The notes under the pieces: model-generated | The model's input: only the letters and a program-made list of their open reading frames with translations | What the model was told of the DNA's origin: nothing | Databases searched by the model: none | Part shown: piece by piece, positions 7,778 to 15,572 of the stretch | Layout: every line of letters starts with the position of its first letter | Numbering within the stretch: the first letter of the stretch is position 1 | Made by a program: the position numbers and the translations under genes | DNA from: Clostridium sp. AM34-11AC | GTDB taxonomy: Bacteria; Bacillota; Clostridia; Lachnospirales; Lachnospiraceae | Length of the DNA: 29,607 nucleotides | Reading direction: 5' to 3' | NCBI RefSeq assembly: GCF_003435375.1 | Contig: NZ_QWGL01000032.1 | Span: 1 to 29,607 of the forward strand

Positions 7778-9052
7778 ATTTCCGTCTTCATCAAACGGCA
7801 TCTCTTCAGGCTCGGACTCAATCGTCATTCCCGGAATATGATGAGCCTCTTCCCAGTAAGATTCAGACAGCCAGATATGATCAATATGAAGGCTATTATG
7901 AATTCTGACAACACGCGGATTCTTTTTATCGATCTCATTGCAGCTTCTGATGCATACCTGAATGCATTCTTTATCGCTTTCCATAACAATCGGAATACGA
8001 ACGCCTCCAAGGACAGTACATGTGATTGCATTCGGGTACATGGAAGCAAGGTCAAGCTGATCAAATACACGTTTGGTCGTTGCACTGGAATATCCAAGTC
8101 CTATTCCGTTTCCGTGAGTTTCCGGACTCAGATCAAGTACAGCAACACGCTGGGCATCAATTCCACCCGTTGCATACGGAGTGCAGAACGTACCTGTAAT
8201 ATTCGGATCCATGCCATCACCGCTGAAATTCTTGCCGATCTGGTCCACAATCAGCACATCACATGAATCCACAAGGATTCTTGGCATCAGATCTGCTGAC
8301 TCCTGTAAAAGTCCTGGCTCTAACGCTTCAATATCTTCAGCGGCAACAGCAACAATCTTACAGGTCTCATCATATGCATTTTCAATTGTCGGAACAGCAA
8401 ACAGGATCGGAGCATTCTTGATGATGCATTTTCCAAACAAAGGAACATTCTTGCCCATATTCTTGAATCCTGCCTCGTGGCAGACCTCTGCTCCATACTG
8501 TTTTCCAAGTCCAATTGCCATCATCTTCATCATACCACTCTGGTACGGGCCACGAAATGCTGTATGCGGTTTAATTCTGCACCCTAAAATAATTCCATCT
8601 GCTTCTGCCGCATTTTTATCAATATAGACATCTCCGCCTTCGTCATTTACACCGATTTTCTTTACTTCCATGGATGAAATGATTGGGCAGCCAATGTATT
8701 CTTCTGTAATTCCATAACCAGTAAGAATCGCCTTCTGTCCTTCTGCAGTTGCGCCACCATGGCTTCCCATGGCCGGTACTACAAACGGATGTGCGCCTCT
8801 GGATTTTACAAAATCCGCAATGCACTTTGTTGTCAGGGCATTATTAGCGATACCTCTTGAACCGGCGGTGATTGCAATACGCATTCCCGGCTTTACACGG
8901 GAAGCAAATTTCTCTTGGTTGAGTAAATTTTCAATGATTTCTGGGATCTCTTCCGGTTCGATCTTTGGACGCGGAAAAGTCTGTTTTACGCGGAACATTT
9001 TAGGAACGTAGGTATCCTTTACCATGTCTGCCACAAACTGTCTTTCTCTCAT
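7769..9052 (-). CDS. LarA-family (DUF2088) nickel-dependent racemase/epimerase homologue
   Basis: 427 residues, the length of lactate racemase LarA. That family uses a nickel-pincer nucleotide cofactor to move a hydride at the alpha carbon of 2-hydroxy acids. The motif GSHGGAT (96-102) corresponds to the region of the first catalytic His. KPHTAFRGPYQSG (161-173), followed by GLGK (181-184), holds the second catalytic-type His163 and a Lys184. The start has GGAATCC upstream (CTTTCTTT on the other strand). It lies 80 bp after TRAP permease 1 and 114 bp before uxaB. Known homologues act on lactate, malate, phenyllactate and gluconate, so the substrate is not fixed by family. From context I infer a sugar acid at its C2. 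Cofactor genes larB, larC and larE are not in the window. Confidence 0.85.
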   Translation of the reverse strand: MRERQFVADMVKDTYVPKMFRVKQTFPRPKIEPEEIPEIIENLLNQEKFASRVKPGMRIAITAGSRGIANNALTTKCIADFVKSRGAHPFVVPAMGSHGGATAEGQKAILTGYGITEEYIGCPIISSMEVKKIGVNDEGGDVYIDKNAAEADGIILGCRIKPHTAFRGPYQSGMMKMMAIGLGKQYGAEVCHEAGFKNMGKNVPLFGKCIIKNAPILFAVPTIENAYDETCKIVAVAAEDIEALEPGLLQESADLMPRILVDSCDVLIVDQIGKNFSGDGMDPNITGTFCTPYATGGIDAQRVAVLDLSPETHGNGIGLGYSSATTKRVFDQLDLASMYPNAITCTVLGGVRIPIVMESDKECIQVCIRSCNEIDKKNPRVVRIHNSLHIDHIWLSESYWEEAHHIPGMTIESEPEEMPFDEDGNMW

Positions 9053-9085
9053 AACGGATTCCTTTCTTTGTGAAGTTCAAGCAAA

Positions 9086-9115
9086 TTTGCGTACGGGATA
9101 TATCCCGTACGCAAA
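9086..9115. repeat. perfect 30-bp palindrome between TRAP permease 1 and the LarA homologue
   Basis: The left half TTTGCGTACGGGATA (9086-9100) is exactly complementary to the right half TATCCCGTACGCAAA (9101-9115). In RNA it would make a 13-bp hairpin with a four-base loop. There is no T-run after it on the minus strand, so it is not a classic terminator. It may be an mRNA processing or stability hairpin, or an operator. Confidence 0.75.
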
Positions 9116-9132
9116 AGTTCATTTTAATACGA

Positions 9133-10419
9133 TTAGTAAATCAGGTCAACCAGGAATGTTGTAAGCGGCGGGAAGTATGTAAGTACCAGCATATCGATCA
9201 GGAATAACAGGTAGAACGGTTTTGCTTCCTTGATGAAGTCCTTTGTACGGCAACCTGTAACGCCACAGGTTACAAACATCAAAGTTCCCATAGGCGGTGT
9301 AAAAGCACCAATCGTACAGTTGAAAATATAAACCATTGCAAAGTGTACCGGATCGATACCAAACGCAACAGCTACCGGGTGTAAAAGAGGAGCAAGTACA
9401 ATCATGGAGGCATTACCCTCGATAAACATTCCTACAACAATCAGGAATACGTTACAAATCAGAAGGAATATAAACTTATTAGAAATCGCGCTTGTCATCC
9501 AGCTTGCAAGGGTCTGCGGAATCTGCTCCTTTGTGAGGATCCAGGAGAAGCAGGATGCAGCCGCTACGATCAGCATAATGGAGGATGTTGTCGTAACTGT
9601 TTCCTTGCAGCCCTTAACGAAATCAGAAACCTTCATCTCATGATAAAGGATACCAAGTATCAATGCGTAAACAATTGCGACCGTACCGGCCTCAGTTGCA
9701 GTAAATACGCCAATACGAACACCGCCAATGATGATAATTGGAAGAAGCAACGGTAAGATAGCTGGTTTGATTGCTGCCCATTTCTCGCTTACCGGAATCT
9801 TGGTTGTACGATGCGGCATATATCCGCGTTTCTTTGAAACGAAACGCGTAAAGATCATTAACGTAACGCTCAGAACGATACCCGGTCCAATTCCAGCGAC
9901 GAAAAGTTTTCCGACAGAAATGTTACAGATACATGCATAAATGATAAGTCCGGTTCCCGGCGGGATTAACGGAACGATCATTCCGGAGGCTGCGGTGATT
10001 ACCGTGGAGAACGGTTTTGAATATCCCTCTGCTTCCATGGACGGAACGAGCATTTTACATTCCATAGCTGCATCTGCCAGAGAGGATCCGGATAAACCGC
10101 CCATAAGTGTGGATAACAGAACGTTAACCTGTGCAAGTCCACCATACCAACGAGAAGTTAAAACATTACAGCACTCCATGATTCTTCTCGTAACGCCTGT
10201 ATAGTTCATAAATACACCGGCCATAACGAAGAACGGAATTGCCAAAAGGGACAGTCCCTGTGATCCTGCCAGTACCTGCTGTGCAAATACCATGGAATTC
10301 ACATTCGGGCTTCCAATGAAATAAATTACCGAAGCGGCGAGAACCGAAATATATACCGGAACTTTTAAAAACAGCAGAACCAGAAGGGCAATTGCTGCAA
10401 TAACAATAACGTGATTCAT
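9133..10419 (-). CDS. TRAP transporter large permease subunit (DctM type), cassette 1
   Basis: 428 residues with about a dozen hydrophobic segments, the usual size for the ion-coupled TRAP M subunit. Family signatures include GLSGSSLADAAMECKMLVP, MIVPLIPPGTGLIIYA, FTATEAGTVAIVYA, GMFIEGNASMIVLAPLLHP and GAFTPPMGTLMFVTCGVTG. It starts within the stop of the small permease gene (TAATG, 1-base overlap), so the two are coupled. It is a close paralogue of the M subunit at 12559-13845, sharing length and nearly all motifs. The substrate is inferred to be a sugar acid from the uxaBA context. Confidence 0.95.
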   Translation of the reverse strand: MNHVIVIAAIALLVLLFLKVPVYISVLAASVIYFIGSPNVNSMVFAQQVLAGSQGLSLLAIPFFVMAGVFMNYTGVTRRIMECCNVLTSRWYGGLAQVNVLLSTLMGGLSGSSLADAAMECKMLVPSMEAEGYSKPFSTVITAASGMIVPLIPPGTGLIIYACICNISVGKLFVAGIGPGIVLSVTLMIFTRFVSKKRGYMPHRTTKIPVSEKWAAIKPAILPLLLPIIIIGGVRIGVFTATEAGTVAIVYALILGILYHEMKVSDFVKGCKETVTTTSSIMLIVAAASCFSWILTKEQIPQTLASWMTSAISNKFIFLLICNVFLIVVGMFIEGNASMIVLAPLLHPVAVAFGIDPVHFAMVYIFNCTIGAFTPPMGTLMFVTCGVTGCRTKDFIKEAKPFYLLFLIDMLVLTYFPPLTTFLVDLIY

Positions 10420-10949
10420 TATTTCTTTTTCGCCTCCTCGAATTCTTCTTCTGAGATCGATTCAATGACTTCTTTTTCAGAGTAGCCAAAGAAATTAACG
10501 ATTACAAAGTTGTAAAGCTGCCATATGCAGGAAATCGGTGTAAGGCAGTAGATCAGCTGATAAGATAAATGAAGAACTGCTGTCTTACGTCCAGTTGCCG
10601 CAAACATATTGATATAATCAATACTTGTCTTCGCTAAGAATAATAAAGTACCAATGCTGACCAGAAGAATGAAAACATTCAGGATCTTCTGTACCATCTT
10701 CGGAAACATTTCATAGAAGATCTCGATAGCCGCATGGTTAGCAGTACGATATGCCGCACCGGCAGCGCCAAAAATAACCCATACGATCAAGGCGGCCTGC
10801 ACTTCCTCGATCCAGCCGAACGGGCGGCCCACAACATAGCGGGCAATTACCCCAGAGAATGTCAATGCCACAAGAAGCACCATTGCTGCAGATGCGATTA
10901 CAACATCAATGTTCAGCAGCATGACTTTCCAGTTCTTTTTGTTTTCCAT
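10419..10949 (-). CDS. TRAP transporter small permease subunit (DctQ type), cassette 1
   Basis: 176 residues, four hydrophobic segments. It shows the Q-subunit pattern WIEEVQAALIVWVIFGAAGA followed by YRTANHAAIE. The ribosome binding site GGGAGG lies before AAAACATG. The C-terminal 25 residues are acidic and cytoplasmic. It stabilises the M subunit. It follows dctP by 85 bp, with a hairpin in the gap, and overlaps the M gene by one base. Confidence 0.93.
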   Translation of the reverse strand: MENKKNWKVMLLNIDVVIASAAMVLLVALTFSGVIARYVVGRPFGWIEEVQAALIVWVIFGAAGAAYRTANHAAIEIFYEMFPKMVQKILNVFILLVSIGTLLFLAKTSIDYINMFAATGRKTAVLHLSYQLIYCLTPISCIWQLYNFVIVNFFGYSEKEVIESISEEEFEEAKKK

Positions 10950-10977
10950 GTTTTACCTCCCAGCCGACATATAAAAG

Positions 10978-10999
10978 CGGGGATCGGGAGCAATCCCCG
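10978..10999 (-). other. intercistronic hairpin between dctP1 and dctQ1
   Basis: Stem CGGGGAT / ATCCCCG with an 8-nt loop, then CTTTTATAT on the minus strand. It could be a partial terminator or a 3'-end stabiliser that gives more binding protein than permease, which is common in binding-protein transporters. Cassette 2 has a hairpin in the same place. Confidence 0.55.
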
Positions 11000-11034
11000 T
11001 CCCCCGCTCGTTTGCTGACTGTTTTATGAAACTA

Positions 11035-12138
11035 TTAGTTTGCCTTTGCTGCTGCTTTTACTGTGTCATACAGTCCATCACTCCAGCCAAGCTTCGCTGT
11101 ATCGTTCTGGTAGAAGTACTGTCCAGCCTCGATCCATGCGGCTTTCTGCTCGTCTGTAAGCTCTGTAACAGTTACGCCAGCTTCCTCAAGCTTCTTTAAA
11201 GCATCTTCAGTCGCGTCATCCTGAAGCTCGTTGTTGTAGAGACCAGCCTCATCTGCGCATTCAGAAAGGATCTGTTTCTGCTCATCTGTAAGTGTGTTGT
11301 AGAAGGACTCACCACAGATCCACATAGATGTTGCAAGGATGTGTCCATCACGAACTACATATTTTGCAACTTCCTGGAAGGAACGGTTTGCAAGAGAAAC
11401 AACCGGGTTCTCAACTGCATCGATCGTGCCAGCCTGAAGGGCCTGATATACATCACCCATATCCATACCTACAGAAGCTGCACCGAGGTCATTGAAGGAT
11501 GTGATGGATAAGTCATTGGAAGAAACGCGAAGCTTTAAGCCCTTAAGATCTTCCGGAGTTGTGATCTGCTTGGTGGACATAATGTCACGGGAACCGTAGA
11601 TCCAGTTGGAGGACAGAACACGGATACCGCCCTTAGATGCAAGCTGATCACAAAGATCCTTATACCAGTCAGAGTCGATAACTGCCCACTCTTCATCCCA
11701 GTTGTCAAACATGAACGGTGCATAGAAAATACCAAAATCCGGTACACCATAATCTGCAAGGAATGCGCCATCAGCAACTGTGATCGTATTCTCACCCATG
11801 ACCATCTGGTCGATAAGATCTGTCTTTTTACCTAATGCAGAGTTCGGGAAAAGCTTTAACTCAATGGAGCCATTCGATTTCTCCTCAACTAATTCTTTCC
11901 ACTTTTCAACTGCTTTTGCTGCCGGCTCTGTTGTAGCGTTCTCATAACCAACGTTAATTACAACTGTACCTTCCGGAGCTGCTGCGTCTGCTGCTGCGGT
12001 TGTTGCGTCTGCTGCTGCGGTTGTTGTTTCAGCTGCTGCTGTTGTCTCCGTTTTGGAAGAACTGCTTCCACATGCGGTAAGTGTTGTTGCTACCATAGCT
12101 CCTGCCATGGTTAATGCCATAACCTTTCTTAACTTCAT
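11035..12138 (-). CDS. TRAP transporter substrate-binding lipoprotein (DctP type), cassette 1
   Basis: 367 residues. A lipoprotein signal (KLRKVMALTMAGAMVATT) ends in the lipobox LTAC with Cys23. A low-complexity Ala/Thr linker (about 24-58) follows, then the DctP fold. Motifs include LPD-type ALGKKTDLIDQMVMGENT, PEDLKGLKLRVSSND, whose Arg is the usual carboxylate ligand of the family, and DMGDVYQALQAGTIDAVENP. The protein captures an organic or sugar acid outside the membrane and hands it to the Q/M permease. The ribosome binding site is GGAGGGAAAATT. The gene is preceded by a conserved two-hairpin leader and an operator-controlled promoter. Paralogue of 14433-15536. Confidence 0.95.
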   Translation of the reverse strand: MKLRKVMALTMAGAMVATTLTACGSSSSKTETTAAAETTTAAADATTAAADAAAPEGTVVINVGYENATTEPAAKAVEKWKELVEEKSNGSIELKLFPNSALGKKTDLIDQMVMGENTITVADGAFLADYGVPDFGIFYAPFMFDNWDEEWAVIDSDWYKDLCDQLASKGGIRVLSSNWIYGSRDIMSTKQITTPEDLKGLKLRVSSNDLSITSFNDLGAASVGMDMGDVYQALQAGTIDAVENPVVSLANRSFQEVAKYVVRDGHILATSMWICGESFYNTLTDEQKQILSECADEAGLYNNELQDDATEDALKKLEEAGVTVTELTDEQKAAWIEAGQYFYQNDTAKLGWSDGLYDTVKAAAKAN

Positions 12139-12171
12139 AATTTTCCCTCCGTAATTTAATTACTTTTATTT

Positions 12172-12228
12172 ATTCTCCCGTCCGATCCCCATCAGCCAGA
12201 AGAATCCTTCACCCCTTTTAGGGGAAAG
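12172..12228 (-). ncRNA. conserved two-hairpin RNA leader of dctP1
   Basis: In minus-strand RNA, hairpin 1 is CUUUCCCC / GGGG(U)GAAG. Hairpin 2 is AUUCUUCUG / CGGGAGAAU, capped by CUGAU-GGGG-AUCGG. The leader of dctP2 (15573-15631) has the same structure. Their outer stems differ in sequence yet all pairs are kept (A-U and G-U against G-C), and the inner stem keeps pairing through A-U to G-U and G-U to A-U changes. It ends 33 bases before the start codon, with no U-run. The ligand or role is unknown; it could also be a 5' stabilising hairpin. Confidence 0.55.
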
Positions 12229-12290
12229 TTTCGAAGCTTTTATGTTTTGGTCATTCAGCACATATCTCAAAATATACTTTGTTGTATCTT

Positions 12291-12306
12291 CTGTTGTATA
12301 CAACAG
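12291..12306. promoter_or_regulatory. operator palindrome at the cassette 1 promoter
   Basis: CTGTTGTATACAACAG is a perfect 16-bp palindrome starting immediately downstream of the -10, so it covers the transcription start. A further half site (GTTGTAT) lies at 12281. The same palindrome core stands at the same place in the promoter at 16819-16846. It is probably the site of the GntR-type protein encoded at 17066. Confidence 0.75.
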
Positions 12307-12334
12307 ATTATAATACTTTTTAAATTTTTGTCAA
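12307..12334 (-). promoter_or_regulatory. promoter of TRAP cassette 1 - larA-like - uxaB - uxaA
   Basis: On the minus strand TTGACA (12329-12334) and TATAAT (12307-12312) are both perfect consensus, 16 bp apart. The start would lie in the operator just downstream, giving a leader of about 160 nt that includes the structured element. Confidence 0.85.
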
Positions 12335-12391
12335 TAAGTCTTGCGAAATTCGTTCTAAATTAGTCTATTTTAACAAATACAATCATTTTGC

Positions 12392-12413
12392 CTTGTGCAA
12401 AACGCCAATTGAC
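12392..12413. promoter_or_regulatory. conserved upstream block of the cassette 1 promoter
   Basis: The block CTTGTGCAAAACGCCAATTG plus AC begins 58 bp from the end of the -35. A near copy is at the same distance from the other promoter (16904-16925). The similarity and fixed spacing suggest a second regulator site, or the remnant of a duplicated promoter. Confidence 0.5.
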
Positions 12414-12455
12414 ATTCTTTATTGTTTAAAGTTTTATTTTTGTTAAATAAATATC

Positions 12456-12513
12456 TGAAAAACCGCCTTATTTTGCAATAAGTTGATACAACCATTGCAA
12501 TAAGACGGTTTTT
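12456..12513 (-). terminator. intrinsic terminator after TRAP cassette 2
   Basis: On the minus strand, AAACCGTCTTA...TTGCAAT pairs with ATTGCAA...TAAGGCGGTTT (arms 12494-12512 and 12460-12479), followed by TTTTTCAG. It separates the two transcripts and lies about 45 bp after the dctM2 stop. Confidence 0.85.
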
Positions 12514-12558
12514 CTTCACCATGCGAAAACTCAGAATTTTACACGGCAATGTATTTAT

Positions 12559-13845
12559 TTAATAGAACAGATTTACAAGGAATGTGGTAAACGGCTCGAC
12601 CCAGGTAAGGAGCATCAGGTTGATAATAAGCAGAATGTAGAACGGTACTGCTTCTTTGATGAATGCCGCGGTCTTACACTTTGTAATAGAGCAGGTTACG
12701 AACATCAGGGTTCCCATAGGCGGTGATAATGCGCCGATGGCGTTATTGAAGATGTAGATCATTGCGAACTGGATCTCGTTGATTCCGTACTGTGCAGCGA
12801 TCGGCGCAAGAAGCGGAACCAGAATGATCATGGAAGCGTTACCTTCGATGAACATACCTACGATCAGTAAGAAGATATTTACAACGATCAGGAATACATA
12901 TTTGCTGTGGATGTTTGCAAGCATCCATGCTGTCAGCGCCTGCGGGATTCTCTCTTTTGTGAGGATCCAGGAGAATACGGACGCAGCGGATACGATGAGC
13001 ATGATGGAAGCTGTCGTGCAGACAGTCTCCTTTAAGCCCTGGATCATATCCTTGATGTGCATCTCATGGTAGATAAAACCAAGGAATGCAGCGTAGAGGA
13101 TCGCTACAGCTCCGGCCTCGGTAGCCGTGAAGATACCGATACGGATACCACCGATGATGATGATCGGAAGAAGCAGCGGCAGAATCGCCGGTTTTAAAGC
13201 AGTCCAGAATTTGGACCAGGTTAATTTTTCTGTTGTTAAAAGACCATAGCCACGTTTCTTGGAGATCACTCCTACAAGGATCATCATGGAAACGCAGAGA
13301 AGACCTCCGACACCGAAACCGGAAATAAACAGTTTACCGATGGAAACGTTCGCGATACATCCGTAAAGGATCATTGCGATTCCCGGCGGGATCAGCGGTG
13401 TGATCATGGAGGAAGCGGCTGTTACAACACTGGAAAACTCCAGAGAGAAGCCCTTCTTTGTCATCTCCGGAACCATCATTTTGGACTCCATCGCTGCATC
13501 GGCGATGTTGGATCCGGAAAGTCCGCCCATAACGGTGGATAAAAGTACGTTTACCTGTGCGAGACCGCCAGGAAGACGTCCTGTTACAACCTCACAGAAA
13601 TCCATGATCCTCTTTGTAACACCGGTGTAGTTCATGAAGATACCGGCACAAACGAAGAACGGGATCGCCATAAGGGAAATTTTCTCAGTACCAATGATTG
13701 CCTGCTGGGCAAAGATAACGGTATTGATTCCCGGGTTCATAACGAAGTAAACCATGGAACCGCCGAGGACGGCAATAAATACCGGAACCTTGAAGAAAAG
13801 AAGGACCAGCATCACAATTGCAGATAACATTAACACATTACTCAT
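12559..13845 (-). CDS. TRAP transporter large permease subunit (DctM type), cassette 2
   Basis: 428 residues, same length as the cassette 1 M subunit and clearly its paralogue. Signatures include GGLSGSNIADAAMESKMMVP, MITPLIPPGIAMILYG, FTATEAGAVAILYA, GMFIEGNASMIILVPLLAP and NAIGALSPPMGTLMFVT. It is a many-pass membrane protein coupling substrate import to an ion gradient. Its start overlaps the end of the small permease gene by 8 bp. A terminator follows. By adjacency this cassette travels with the zinc dehydrogenase. Confidence 0.95.
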   Translation of the reverse strand: MSNVLMLSAIVMLVLLFFKVPVFIAVLGGSMVYFVMNPGINTVIFAQQAIIGTEKISLMAIPFFVCAGIFMNYTGVTKRIMDFCEVVTGRLPGGLAQVNVLLSTVMGGLSGSNIADAAMESKMMVPEMTKKGFSLEFSSVVTAASSMITPLIPPGIAMILYGCIANVSIGKLFISGFGVGGLLCVSMMILVGVISKKRGYGLLTTEKLTWSKFWTALKPAILPLLLPIIIIGGIRIGIFTATEAGAVAILYAAFLGFIYHEMHIKDMIQGLKETVCTTASIMLIVSAASVFSWILTKERIPQALTAWMLANIHSKYVFLIVVNIFLLIVGMFIEGNASMIILVPLLAPIAAQYGINEIQFAMIYIFNNAIGALSPPMGTLMFVTCSITKCKTAAFIKEAVPFYILLIINLMLLTWVEPFTTFLVNLFY

Positions 13846-14347
13846 TGCTGCTTGCTGCCTCCTTTGCCTCAGATTTTACGCCGTGGAACAGGGCGTAGAA
13901 ATAGCTGATGATCATATCAAAATAGGATACGATCGCGATACCGTATACCCAGGAATACGGAATTTTTAACATACTGGTGGAACGTCCGCTCTTTACGAAC
14001 ACCTGGATGAAACCGATACTCTGCATGAACAGATATCCGATTACGACTACAACTACGATGGAAATCAGGATTTCCATGATCTTCTGCATGCTCTTCGGCA
14101 TCAGGTCGACGATCATCTCGATCGCAACATGGTTGCCGGAGCGGAATGCTGCACCTGCGCCTGCAAATACGATCCAGACCATACATGAGGTCTGAACCTC
14201 CTCAAGCCATGTAAATGGCGCGTTGAAGATATATCTCCATACAACGCCGAGGAATGTCAGGACGATCAGGATCGCAAGAATAATGGAAGCGACAACGATG
14301 TCAATGTTCATCAGGATCGCTGAAGCTTTATTTTCTTTCTTCTCCAT
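13838..14347 (-). CDS. TRAP transporter small permease subunit (DctQ type), cassette 2
   Basis: 169 residues with four hydrophobic segments. The Q-subunit pattern is FTWLEEVQTSCMVWIVFAGA and then FRSGNHVAIEMIVDLMPKSM. It pairs with the M subunit and overlaps its start by 8 bp. The ribosome binding site is TAGGAG, about 12 bp before the ATG and further away than usual. A stable hairpin lies between it and dctP2. Confidence 0.92.
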   Translation of the reverse strand: MEKKENKASAILMNIDIVVASIILAILIVLTFLGVVWRYIFNAPFTWLEEVQTSCMVWIVFAGAGAAFRSGNHVAIEMIVDLMPKSMQKIMEILISIVVVVVIGYLFMQSIGFIQVFVKSGRSTSMLKIPYSWVYGIAIVSYFDMIISYFYALFHGVKSEAKEAASSNE

Positions 14348-14371
14348 AGATTTTCAGACTCCTATCAGGGA

Positions 14372-14406
14372 AACTGCCCCGGCGGACAGATCCGCCGGGA
14401 ACAGTT
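14372..14406 (-). other. intercistronic hairpin between dctP2 and dctQ2
   Basis: A 9-bp GC stem (CCCGGCGGA, 14378-14386 / TCCGCCGGG, 14391-14399) with a 4-nt loop, extended by an outer AACTG/CAGTT helix. On the minus strand it is followed by TCCCTG, not a T-run, so it looks more like a stabiliser of the upstream dctP message than a terminator. Confidence 0.55.
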
Positions 14407-14432
14407 ACTTTATGCATTTACTGCAAAATGGA

Positions 14433-15536
14433 TTATTCAGCACCCATAGCCTTTTTAACTGTGTCATAGAGGCCATCGCTCCAGCCAAAGTCAGCCCCCA
14501 TCTCATAGAACGGCTGTGCTTTCTCCTTGAATCCGGCAAGAACTTCCTCGGACGGCTCAACAACAGTTACGCCTTCGTCTTTCATCTTCTGAAGGTACTC
14601 AGCGTCAGCAGCCTGCTGTACTTCGTTGTTGTACTCACCAGCTTCTTCTGCTGTCTCAAGTAACCATGTCTGCTGCTCTTCCGGAAGGCTGTTGAACCAG
14701 TCAGCGGATACAACCCATGTTGTGAAGTTCTTTACATGTCCGTCAAGGATTAAGTATTTAGCAACCTCGTGAAGCTTTCTGCCGTACAGAGTTGCAAGCG
14801 GGTTCTCAGCACCGTCGATGGTCTTTGTCTGAAGAGCCTGATAAACATCTCCAAGTGCCATACCTGTGGATGTTGCGCCAAGTACATCGAAGCCCTTGGA
14901 CTGGATCTCGTTGGACGGAACACGGATCTTTAATCCCTTTAAGTCATCAACTGTGTTGACCGGAACGTTTGTAAGAGTATGTCTCTCACCGTAGATCCAG
15001 TTGGAAGCGATGATCTTTAAGCCTTTTTCTTCAAGCTTGCCACACTGCTCTTTGTACCAGTCGGAATCAACCAGTTTCCAAACCTGATCCCAGGAATCGA
15101 ACAGGAACGGTCCGAATACGATACCGAAATCCGGTACACCGTAGTCAGCATAGAAAGCACCATCTGCAAGTGTGCAGACATTCTCGCCGAGAAGCATGGA
15201 GTCGATTAAGGAAGACTTATCACCAAGCTGGGAATCCGGGTAGATCTCGATTGCCATCTTGCCGCCGGATTTCTCTTTGATGATCTCCTGAGCTTTCTCC
15301 CAGCCCTGTCCAACCGGCTCGGAAATGGAGTTCTCGAAAGCGACCTGAAGAACTGTCTCAGCATCGGAAGAACCGTTATCTGCTGCTGCAGCTGCTGTAG
15401 TATCTGCTGCTGCGGCTGCTGTTGTCTCAGCTGCCTTTGTTGTCTCTGTTGTGGAAGAGCTGCTTCCGCAAGCGGTAAGTGTTGTTGCTGCCATAGCACC
15501 TGCCATGGTTAATGCCATAACTTTTTTGAGTTTCAT
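14433..15536 (-). CDS. TRAP transporter substrate-binding lipoprotein (DctP type), cassette 2
   Basis: 367 residues, the same as its cassette 1 paralogue. The first 28 residues are nearly identical to that protein (MKLKKVMALTMAGAM, lipobox LTAC, Cys23). A Thr/Ala linker follows, then the DctP fold with QLGDKSSLIDSMLLGENV, VDDLKGLKIRVPSNE with the ligand-type Arg, and ALGDVYQALQTKTIDGAENP. The mature domains differ much more than the signals, so the two cassettes probably bind related but different acids. The ribosome binding site is CGGAGGGAAA. It follows the dehydrogenase gene by 160 bp with a structured leader and no clear promoter of its own. Confidence 0.95.
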   Translation of the reverse strand: MKLKKVMALTMAGAMAATTLTACGSSSSTTETTKAAETTAAAAADTTAAAAADNGSSDAETVLQVAFENSISEPVGQGWEKAQEIIKEKSGGKMAIEIYPDSQLGDKSSLIDSMLLGENVCTLADGAFYADYGVPDFGIVFGPFLFDSWDQVWKLVDSDWYKEQCGKLEEKGLKIIASNWIYGERHTLTNVPVNTVDDLKGLKIRVPSNEIQSKGFDVLGATSTGMALGDVYQALQTKTIDGAENPLATLYGRKLHEVAKYLILDGHVKNFTTWVVSADWFNSLPEEQQTWLLETAEEAGEYNNEVQQAADAEYLQKMKDEGVTVVEPSEEVLAGFKEKAQPFYEMGADFGWSDGLYDTVKKAMGAE

Positions 15537-15572
15537 AATGTTTCCCTCCGTAATGTATTAAACATTTATTTA

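Noticed and set aside
11981..12060. GCTGCTG/GTTGTT tandem repeats in dctP1 (and at 15360-15440 in dctP2), as possible microsatellites or CRISPR-like repeats.
   Set aside because: They encode the Ala/Thr linker after the lipobox, common in clostridial lipoproteins. No regular repeat-spacer pattern exists.
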